DNA of 5,198 nucleotides. Source: an uncultured Campylobacteraceae bacterium (GTDB taxonomy: Bacteria > Campylobacterota > Campylobacteria > Campylobacterales > Arcobacteraceae). Shown here in pieces: positions 1 through 4,994 of the stretch. The notes under the pieces were generated by a model. It did no database searches, was not told the DNA's origin, and saw only the letters and a program-made list of their open reading frames with translations. Position 1 is the first letter of the stretch. Every line of letters begins with the position of its first letter. The DNA lies in assembly GCA_913057765.1 (NCBI GenBank), contig CAJXPH010000203.1:1-5198 (forward strand), in the 5' to 3' direction. The position numbers were made by a program, and so were the translations under genes.

Positions 1-450
1 GTTCTAGAAGATGCATGTATAAAGGAAGATGTGAAAAATGATTTTTTAGTTAAATATAAAAAAATAGGAAGAATTGATTTATCAAATAATGCATTTATTC
101 ATGGAGATTTGTTCTATGATAATGCAAAATTTATTGATAATAAGCTTTGTGGAGTATATGATTTTTCTCAATCGTGTTATGGAAATAAGTATTTTGATTT
201 AGCTGTAATGATTTTGAGTTGGTGTTTTGATGAATATGAATTTAATAAAGAGTTTTTTAAAAAGATTTTAGAAGTTTACAACAAAGAATTTAATATTGAT
301 GTCTCAGAAGAGTTTTTAAAGAATTATCTATTGTACGGGTGTTTATTCTATGCTTTACAAAGAATTACAAGAATAAATAGGCTCAAAGACTATAATGAGT
401 TTTTAAAAAGATTTGAAATAATAGAAAAGTTAATTAAGGAAAATAAGTGA
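1..450 (+). CDS. APH-fold kinase, type II homoserine kinase-like (5' truncated by window edge)
   Basis: This is the C-terminal 149 residues of an aminoglycoside-phosphotransferase/choline-kinase-fold enzyme. The frame is open to base 1, so the gene begins outside the window; a GTG at 31 is in frame but lies inside the conserved domain and is probably not the start. The catalytic (Brenner) motif HGDLFYDN is encoded at 100-123, with the catalytic Asp and the metal-binding Asn. It is followed by GVYDF (metal-binding Asp, near 160), then a spaced FDLA and SWCFD. The spacing DLFxDN...DF...C...(Y/F)DLA...WCFD is what I know from ThrB2-type homoserine kinases. Family knowledge supports ATP-dependent phosphorylation of a small hydroxyl compound, probably in the cytosol. 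The substrate cannot be read from sequence: homoserine is the homology guess, but the stop overlaps the cobT start by 4 bp (GTGA, 447-450), so an amino-alcohol or threonine substrate for cobamide synthesis is an alternative. Confidence 0.8.
   Translation, partial: VLEDACIKEDVKNDFLVKYKKIGRIDLSNNAFIHGDLFYDNAKFIDNKLCGVYDFSQSCYGNKYFDLAVMILSWCFDEYEFNKEFFKKILEVYNKEFNIDVSEEFLKNYLLYGCLFYALQRITRINRLKDYNEFLKRFEIIEKLIKENK
436..449 (+). promoter_or_regulatory. Ribosome binding site fixing the GTG start of cobT
   Basis: AAGGA at 436-440 sits 6 nt before a GTG at 447-449. The GTG overlaps the kinase stop codon TGA (448-450) in a four-base GTGA junction. This decides in favour of the GTG start for cobT, because the protein is already in conserved family sequence within about ten residues and no ATG exists nearby in frame. 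Confidence 0.7.
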
Positions 451-1505
451 TTAAGAATATAGTAGGAAATGTAGATTTTTGTGAGAGTTTAAGAGGAAAA
501 AAAGCTTCTTTTTTATTAGCTTTAAGTAATACAGGAACTGCAAATATAAGAGGAATAACTCAAGCTGGAATTCCTGGAAAGATTCATCTTACACCTACTC
601 TTGACAGTGAGTTTGTATGTACAGGAGAAGTTAGAAGTTTAGAAAATATTGCTGAAACTCCTAAAGGTGTTCCTACTCCTGCATTGATTACAAGAGCAAT
701 TCATTTACTCAATCCTTATGGAAATATAGAACTATTAGATTTAGGTTTAGAAGTAAAACCTGAATTAGAGTATTTTAAAATACATGATTTTGGAATACTT
801 CCATCAAAAAGTATAGCTTTAGATGCAGGAATAAATGCTATGGAAGTTTTTCAAAAAGGTTTAGCTTTTGGACAAGAATATGAGTGTAAAGATGACTATA
901 TTATTTTAGCTGAATCAGTTCCTAGTGGTACTAGTACAGCAAGTGCTACGGCTCAAGCATTGGGATATGATTGTAAAAGTTTATTTAGTAGTTCTTTTAA
1001 AGAGGTTCCTCATAATATTAGAGAAATAACTATTGAGAATGCACTAAAAAATATTAAAAGTGATGATGATCTATTTAGAATACTTGGACGTGTTTCCGAT
1101 AATATGTTGATATTTAATGCTGGATTTATTTTAGGACTAAATAATAAAATAAAAATAGTTCTAGCAGGAGGAACACAAATGGCTTGTGTTTTACTTATTG
1201 TTAATACTATTTTAAAAACAATGGGTGGAGAGATTAATACTTCAAATTTATCATTATGTACTACAAAATGGGTTTATGAAGATACAAATAGTGATATAAA
1301 AGCTCTTTTAGAAATGTTAGACTTTAAGATAAATGCATATTATTCAGATTTTGATTTTTCAACATCAAATCATCCTGCATTAAAACTATATGATCAAGGT
1401 GAAGCAAAAGAGGGAGTAGGTGCTGGAGGAGCTTTAGTATATGCTTCGCTAAACGGGATCAGTAAAGAGAGTATAATAAATCAAGTAGAAAGCTTTTTAG
1501 GATAA
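447..1505 (+). CDS. cobT: CobT, archaeal/cyanobacterial-type nicotinate-nucleotide phosphoribosyltransferase
   Basis: This 352-residue protein belongs to the CobT branch seen in archaea and cyanobacteria (known to me as TIGR00303/UPF0284), not the classical Salmonella-type CobT. The expected role is transfer of phosphoribose from nicotinate mononucleotide to the lower-ligand base, giving alpha-ribazole 5'-phosphate for the cobamide nucleotide loop. Visible family motifs are GVPTPA at residues 74-79, ESVPSGTSTA beginning at 156 and running to an ALGY at 171-174, AGGTQM at 240-245, and GEAKEGVGAGGA at 318-329. Glu319 and Glu322 in the last motif are candidates for the catalytic base by analogy with the C-terminal Glu of classical CobT; that is inference. 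The length is normal for the family. Translation starts at a GTG overlapping the kinase stop. cobU follows after 3 bp, which supports the cobamide role. I am sure of the family and fairly sure of the reaction; the base used is unknown. Confidence 0.88.
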   Translation: MIKNIVGNVDFCESLRGKKASFLLALSNTGTANIRGITQAGIPGKIHLTPTLDSEFVCTGEVRSLENIAETPKGVPTPALITRAIHLLNPYGNIELLDLGLEVKPELEYFKIHDFGILPSKSIALDAGINAMEVFQKGLAFGQEYECKDDYIILAESVPSGTSTASATAQALGYDCKSLFSSSFKEVPHNIREITIENALKNIKSDDDLFRILGRVSDNMLIFNAGFILGLNNKIKIVLAGGTQMACVLLIVNTILKTMGGEINTSNLSLCTTKWVYEDTNSDIKALLEMLDFKINAYYSDFDFSTSNHPALKLYDQGEAKEGVGAGGALVYASLNGISKESIINQVESFLG

Positions 1506-1508
1506 ATT

Positions 1509-2000
1509 ATGAAAATCTTATATTTTGGTGGACAAAAATCAGGTAAATCAACACATGCTGAAGCAAAAGCACTAGAGTTATCAAATTCAAAGCCATATTA
1601 TATTGCTACATATGATAGAAGTTTCGATGATAGTGAAATGAATACAAGGGTTTTAAAACATCAAAATCAAAGAAAAGAAAACTTTATTACAATTGAGGAA
1701 CCTAAGAACATTGCATCAAAAGTAGAAGAGGGCGATACTTATTTAATAGATTGTATTTCTATGTGGATACTAAATAATATAGAAAAGAGTGAAGAAGACC
1801 TAATCAAACAACTTGATGAGTTAAAAAATATTGATGCGAATATTGTTTTTGTATTAAATGATGTAAATAGTGGAGTTATTCCATTTGATAAAGAGAGTCG
1901 TAAGTTTGTGGACTTAACAGGAATTATTGGTCAAAAACTTGGCAATATTTGTGATGAAGTTTTTGAAGTAAAATTAGGTTTAACGAGTAGGTTAAAATAA
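1509..2000 (+). CDS. cobU: CobU, adenosylcobinamide kinase / adenosylcobinamide-phosphate guanylyltransferase
   Basis: This cytosolic bifunctional enzyme phosphorylates adenosylcobinamide and then transfers GMP from GTP to give adenosylcobinamide-GDP, the activated partner for CobS. The 163-residue product has a P-loop at residues 7-15 (GGQKSGKST). It is followed by YIAT (31-34), then D-x-E-M-x-x-R (41-47) and His51 in HQNQR, which aligns with the guanylylated histidine of Salmonella CobU. Next come EEP (63-65), LIDCISMW (79-86) with Asp81 as the Walker B-like acid, and a late NDVNSGVIP followed by a conserved R-x-F-x-D-L-x-G and Q-x-L. It is slightly shorter than the roughly 180-residue enteric enzyme but all core motifs are present. 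The ATG at 1509 is preceded by AGGA (1499-1502) with a 6-nt spacer, and that site overlaps the cobT stop. cobQ follows after 2 bp. Confidence 0.93.
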   Translation: MKILYFGGQKSGKSTHAEAKALELSNSKPYYIATYDRSFDDSEMNTRVLKHQNQRKENFITIEEPKNIASKVEEGDTYLIDCISMWILNNIEKSEEDLIKQLDELKNIDANIVFVLNDVNSGVIPFDKESRKFVDLTGIIGQKLGNICDEVFEVKLGLTSRLK

Positions 2001-2002
2001 AT

Positions 2003-3397
2003 ATGAAAAATATTTCAATACTTGGTACAAGTTCTGATGCCGGAAAATCTACTATTACTTTTGTTGTTGCAAAAATATTACAAGACATGGGTATTAAGGT
2101 AGTTCCTTTCAAAGCTCAGAATGTGTCAAATAATGCATTTGTTTGTGATGACCAAAGTGAAATTGCAGTTGCACAGTATTTTCAAGCCACTGTTTTGGGT
2201 GTTGAAACTTCATATCATCTAAATCCTGTTTTACTTAAATCTGGACGTGGAAGTAGTGCTTCTTTAATAGTTGAAGGTAAAGTTGTTGCATCTAAAGATG
2301 TACTTGAATATTATAAGGACTTAGATACTCTAAAACCAGCAGTAGACAGATGTTTTGATTATCTTGATGAAAAGTATGATTGTGTTGTTTGTGAGGGTGC
2401 GGGAAGTCCAGTAGAACTTAATCTTATGGATAAAGACCTTTCAAATATTTATATTGCTTCAAAGTATAATACAAAAATAGTTTTAGTAGCTGATATAGAA
2501 AGAGGTGGAGTTTTTGCTTCTATATATGGAGTTTATCATCTATTACCAGAACAATTACGTAAAAATGTTGTGGGTGTGATAGTAAATAAGTTTCGTGGAG
2601 ATATGTCTTTATTTGATGAGGGCATTAAGATTATTGAAGAGCAATTTAATATCCCTGTTTTAGGAGTTTTACCATACATTCCTTTTAATCTTGGGTTTGA
2701 AGATTCTCAAAGCTTAAAAAATTATACACAAGATGTAAGTAAGTCAATTATAAAAGTAGGGGTAGTCTTTTATCCACATATGAGCAACTATAATGACTTT
2801 GAACCTTTAATTGCTGATGAGAGTATTGATTTAGAGTTTATTGAAAACAATATTTCTTTAGAAAACTTTGACATGATTATTCTACCTGGTTCAAAACTAG
2901 TAATTAAAGATTTGAAATGGTTAAAAAAGAATGGTCTTTTTGAGAAACTTAAAAACTATAAAAAAACAATTTTTGGTATTTGCGGTGGATATGAAATGAT
3001 GTTTGAGAATCTTTATGATGGATATGCATTAGAAAATGAAGAGTCATGTTCTGAAGAAGGTTTAGGTTTTATTGATGATGTACTTGTATTCGAACAGAAT
3101 AAGATACTTCACAAAGGGGAATATAATATTTTTCAATGTGATATAAAAGGGTTTGAAATACATCATGGGCAGAGTAATAAATATCCAATAAGTTATGAAA
3201 GTCAAAAAATTAATGGAACATTTATTCATGCAATATTTGATAATGATAATTTGAGAACTAAGATATTTAAAAGTGTAAATAGTGAGTATAAAGAGTTTAA
3301 TTTTGATGAATTTAAACAAACAACAATAAACAATTTTATCTCAAAGCTCAAAACTAGAATAAATATAAATAAAATATTAGAAGCAATAAATGAATAA
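2003..3397 (+). CDS. cobQ: CobQ, glutamine-hydrolysing cobyric acid synthase
   Basis: CobQ (CbiP) amidates side chains b, d, e and g of adenosylcobyrinic acid a,c-diamide, using ATP and glutamine, to give adenosylcobyric acid. The 464-residue protein has an N-terminal dethiobiotin-synthetase-like ATPase domain. This carries a P-loop GTSSDAGKST (8-17), PFKAQNVSNNAFV (35-47), CEGAGSPVELN (130-140), DIERGG (164-169) and VNKFRGD (194-200). A C-terminal class I glutamine amidotransferase domain runs from about 250: LPGS, then GICGGYEMM with nucleophile Cys327, FEIHHG, and FIHAIFDND with His409. The AAQN-like PFKAQN and EIHHG signatures distinguish CobQ from the related CobB/CbiA. The length is a little below the usual 480-510, with a short C-terminal tail. 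The ATG at 2003 has only a distant TAGG (1988-1991) upstream, so initiation probably depends on coupling to cobU. Its last codons overlap cobS by 8 bp. Confidence 0.95.
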   Translation: MKNISILGTSSDAGKSTITFVVAKILQDMGIKVVPFKAQNVSNNAFVCDDQSEIAVAQYFQATVLGVETSYHLNPVLLKSGRGSSASLIVEGKVVASKDVLEYYKDLDTLKPAVDRCFDYLDEKYDCVVCEGAGSPVELNLMDKDLSNIYIASKYNTKIVLVADIERGGVFASIYGVYHLLPEQLRKNVVGVIVNKFRGDMSLFDEGIKIIEEQFNIPVLGVLPYIPFNLGFEDSQSLKNYTQDVSKSIIKVGVVFYPHMSNYNDFEPLIADESIDLEFIENNISLENFDMIILPGSKLVIKDLKWLKKNGLFEKLKNYKKTIFGICGGYEMMFENLYDGYALENEESCSEEGLGFIDDVLVFEQNKILHKGEYNIFQCDIKGFEIHHGQSNKYPISYESQKINGTFIHAIFDNDNLRTKIFKSVNSEYKEFNFDEFKQTTINNFISKLKTRININKILEAINE

Positions 3398-4145
3398 GTT
3401 CAATCAATATATTCTAGGACTAAAATTTGCATTTTCCTACTTTACAATTTTGCCGATAAGTTTTAAAGAAGAAGATGATTTAAGTGCAAAAAATGTACTG
3501 AATTCAATGCTTTATTTCTTGCCTTTTTTAGGCTTTATATTAGGTTCTATCATAATATTCTTATATGGATTTTTAGATAATCTGGAATGGTTTGGAGCAT
3601 TAATATGTGCTGTTGTATATATGTTATTGTACGGTTTCATTCATACAGAAGCAATTTTGGACGTTGTTGATGCTATTTATGCTAAACACGGAGGGAAAGA
3701 TGCATATGATGTAATAAAAGATCCAAGCGTTGGAGCAATGGGTGTTTTATATGCTGTTTCTTTAATAATATTAAAACTTGGAGCCATTGTATTTTTACTA
3801 TTAAATAACCTATTTTTTGAGTTTATTTCAGTACTTATAATAAGTCGTTTTATGTTAATTATTTTAATACGAATATTTGAATTTAAATCCACATTTGTTA
3901 TGATGTTAAAAAAATCTTTATCATTTAATGGTCTTTTATTTTCTTTCATATTTACTGTTATTATGATAATTGTTCTAAGTGGTTTAAAATCTCTTATCTT
4001 ATTATTTAGTGCTTTCATTATTTCATTTTTTATTTTTCATTCTATAAAAAAGAATCTAGGTTTTTTAAATGGTGATGCCTTAGGCATGACTTTAGAATTA
4101 ACAGAAATTTTACTTTTCATTGGTATAACTATATTATGGTTTTAA
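3390..4145 (+). CDS. cobS: CobS, adenosylcobinamide-GDP ribazoletransferase (cobalamin synthase), membrane protein
   Basis: CobS is the polytopic inner-membrane enzyme that condenses adenosylcobinamide-GDP with alpha-ribazole or its phosphate, releasing GMP. The 251-residue product begins with a typical F-x-F-S-Y-F-T-I-L-P-I and has several long hydrophobic segments, roughly at 37-60, 65-83, 117-137, 141-162, 180-200, 202-217 and 238-251. The loop motif is HTEAILDVVDA (85-95), followed by GGKDAYDVIKDPSVGAMG ending at 118. Near the C terminus, NGDALGMTLELTE (227-239) matches the family GD-x-LGA...E...E element. The first acidic position and the glycines of the usual H-x-DGLAD-xx-DG motif are changed to Glu87, Ala88 and Ala95, while Asp91 and Asp94 remain. 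The start overlaps cobQ by 8 bp and has only AGAAG (3379-3383) as a weak ribosome binding site. cobC overlaps its end by 10 bp. Confidence 0.93.
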   Translation: MNKFNQYILGLKFAFSYFTILPISFKEEDDLSAKNVLNSMLYFLPFLGFILGSIIIFLYGFLDNLEWFGALICAVVYMLLYGFIHTEAILDVVDAIYAKHGGKDAYDVIKDPSVGAMGVLYAVSLIILKLGAIVFLLLNNLFFEFISVLIISRFMLIILIRIFEFKSTFVMMLKKSLSFNGLLFSFIFTVIMIIVLSGLKSLILLFSAFIISFFIFHSIKKNLGFLNGDALGMTLELTEILLFIGITILWF

Positions 4146-4663
4146 TAACACTTCTTAGACATGCTCCACTATCTTTAGAGTACCAAAAAAAATATATTGG
4201 CCATTCTGATATAGATATTGATTTATCATTAACAGATGTCTCTAAACTTGATATTATCAAAAATAGAAAATATGATTATATTTACTCTTCTGATTTAAAA
4301 AGATGTAAACAAACACTAGATTTAATTGATTTTAATTATATATTAGATTCAAGGTTAAGGGAAATAAGATTTAAAAAAGAATTTGAAGGTAAAAGTTTTG
4401 CTGAAGTAGAGAGATTAGACTGCTACAATATGAAATATTTATCATCAATGAAAAGCTGGCACAAGTACATTGCTGATGAGACTTTGATTGAATTTGAGCA
4501 AAGAGTCAAATTATTTTTAAAAGAATTACCTAAAGATGGAGATATTCTAATATGTTCTCATGGAGGAACTATAAAGATGATTCATTCGATACTTGAGGAT
4601 ATAAACTATCACAGTAGTTTATTAAAGGTAAATTATATAGATCCTATAGATTTCATAGTATAA
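4136..4663 (+). CDS. cobC: CobC-type histidine phosphatase, probable alpha-ribazole phosphatase
   Basis: This 175-residue protein belongs to the histidine phosphatase (phosphoglycerate mutase-like) superfamily. As the last gene of a cobamide loop-assembly operon it most likely removes the 5'-phosphate from alpha-ribazole phosphate or from adenosylcobalamin 5'-phosphate. The catalytic motif is LLRHAP, with Arg8 and the phospho-acceptor His9; the third position is Ala where the family usually has Gly. Further matches are YSSDLKRCKQT (50-60, Arg56), Glu76 in LREIRF, and ICSHGG with His142. The usual FGxWEG element is altered to a form with Phe instead of Trp (FEG). The ATG at 4136 is needed because the catalytic motif follows at once. 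It lies inside the end of cobS (10-bp overlap) and has no clear Shine-Dalgarno sequence, so translation is probably coupled. General phosphatases of this superfamily look alike; the specific name rests partly on the operon. Confidence 0.85.
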   Translation: MVLITLLRHAPLSLEYQKKYIGHSDIDIDLSLTDVSKLDIIKNRKYDYIYSSDLKRCKQTLDLIDFNYILDSRLREIRFKKEFEGKSFAEVERLDCYNMKYLSSMKSWHKYIADETLIEFEQRVKLFLKELPKDGDILICSHGGTIKMIHSILEDINYHSSLLKVNYIDPIDFIV

Positions 4664-4730
4664 CTAAAACTTATACTATAAGTATAACTTAACTTTATAA
4701 TAAATTAAACTTAATTTTAGTATACTTCTT
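4657..4730. terminator. Possible bidirectional terminator between convergent genes
   Basis: The 69-bp AT-rich gap after cobC holds nested inverted repeats. An outer arm AGTATAACTAAAA (4657-4669) pairs with TTTTAGTATACT (4715-4726) with one bulged A. Inside it is a 7-bp hairpin, TTATACT (4671-4677) with AGTATAA (4681-4687) and a 3-nt loop. The plus strand continues T-rich after the outer arm. The stems are almost all A-T, so stability is low and this is a weak terminator call; an alternative 7-bp pairing (4680-4686 with 4721-4727) competes with the others. The position between a plus-strand operon and a minus-strand gene is what makes termination in both directions plausible. Confidence 0.4.
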
Positions 4731-4732
4731 TA

Positions 4733-4939
4733 TTATAATGGTTTGATTAACGATTTAATATTTTTAGGTAAATGTGCAAAAACAATATTGCTGTTTTTTA
4801 TAAACTTACCAGATTCGAATATTGCTATATCAATAGTCATATTTGATTTTTTAAAAGATAGTAACTTTATTGTTTGTTCCTTCTCCTGGTACACTATATT
4901 TTTAGATTTTAAGTCTATTATTGGTTTTTTCTTAGCCAT
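4733..4939 (-). CDS. Small conserved-looking protein of unknown function, 68 residues
   Basis: I do not recognise this protein. It is read from an ATG at 4939-4937 to a TAA at 4735-4733 on the minus strand. It has no transmembrane segment and no signal peptide, and is basic at the N terminus (MAKKKP). It then alternates charged and hydrophobic stretches that suggest a small beta-rich soluble domain, with an F-A-H-L-P-K near residue 55 and ending in KPL. The coding call rests mainly on its upstream region: TAAGGAG (minus strand, 4950-4944) is nearly a full anti-16S match, 4 nt from the ATG, and a consensus TATAAT lies at 4965-4960. It stands alone, convergent with the cobamide operon and divergent from the SLAC1-type transporter gene, so context gives no firm role. 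The 14-bp inverted repeat at its two ends covers its stop codon and its promoter. Confidence 0.75.
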   Translation of the reverse strand: MAKKKPIIDLKSKNIVYQEKEQTIKLLSFKKSNMTIDIAIFESGKFIKNSNIVFAHLPKNIKSLIKPL

Positions 4940-4943
4940 ACTT

Positions 4944-4965
4944 CTCCTTAAGTCAAACCATTATA
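4944..4965 (-). promoter_or_regulatory. -10 box and ribosome binding site of the small minus-strand gene
   Basis: On the minus strand TATAAT (4965-4960) matches the sigma-70 -10 consensus exactly, followed 10 nt later by TAAGGAG (4950-4944) and, after 4 nt, the ATG at 4939. This implies a very short leader of about 15 nt. No TTGACA-like -35 box is seen at the right distance, which is normal for Campylobacterota promoters, which rely on the -10 and upstream T-rich sequence. Confidence 0.6.
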
Positions 4966-4987
4966 AATTAGTTTCTCTTATAAGGAT
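4962..4987 (+). promoter_or_regulatory. Probable promoter and ribosome binding site for the SLAC1/TDT transporter gene
   Basis: TATAAAT (4962-4968) on the plus strand could be a -10 element, with AAGGA (4982-4986) as ribosome binding site 8 nt before the ATG at 4995. The proposed -10 overlaps the minus-strand TATAAT (4960-4965), so the two divergent genes may compete for polymerase. No -35 box is evident. The ribosome binding site is clear; the -10 is tentative, as TATAAG at 4979-4984 is another A/T match. Confidence 0.45.
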
Positions 4988-4994
4988 TTTATAT

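Larger units (their letters stand above)
4733..4966. repeat. 14-bp perfect inverted repeat bracketing the small gene
   Basis: TTATAATGGTTTGA at 4733-4746 is the exact reverse complement of TCAAACCATTATAA at 4953-4966. The arms are 206 bp apart and do not extend at either end. The left arm contains the stop and last codons of the 68-residue gene; the right arm contains its -10 box. Because each arm carries TATAAT pointing inward, both could act as -10 elements. It may be coincidence in AT-rich DNA: a rough hand estimate gives about one such 14-bp pair by chance somewhere in 5 kb, but of order 0.001 within 250 bp. Confidence 0.9.

Noticed and set aside
31..450. A complete 139-residue gene starting with GTG at 31
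   Set aside because: The same frame is open from base 1 and the conserved kinase catalytic motif begins only some 20 residues later, so the N-terminal lobe must lie upstream of the window. The GTG is an internal valine codon.
1924..2112. 62-residue minus-strand reading frame across the cobU/cobQ junction
   Set aside because: It lies opposite the conserved C terminus of CobU and the P-loop of CobQ, has no family resemblance, and is a shadow of the real genes.
3062..3319. 85-residue minus-strand reading frame inside cobQ
   Set aside because: It is antisense to the CobQ glutaminase domain, rich in Ile and Lys from the AT-rich complement, and shows no recognisable motif.
3531..3543. GCCT-T5-AGGC followed by T-rich DNA as an internal terminator
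   Set aside because: The stem is only 4 bp, lies within conserved hydrophobic coding sequence of cobS, and would cut a coherent operon.
3677..4018. 113-residue minus-strand reading frame inside cobS
   Set aside because: It is antisense to conserved CobS membrane segments; composition is what is expected from reverse-reading hydrophobic codons.
4075..4087. ATGCCT-T-AGGCAT palindrome near the end of cobS as a regulatory hairpin before cobC
   Set aside because: It encodes the conserved GDALGM of CobS, has a short stem when a 3-nt loop is allowed, and is better explained by codon content.
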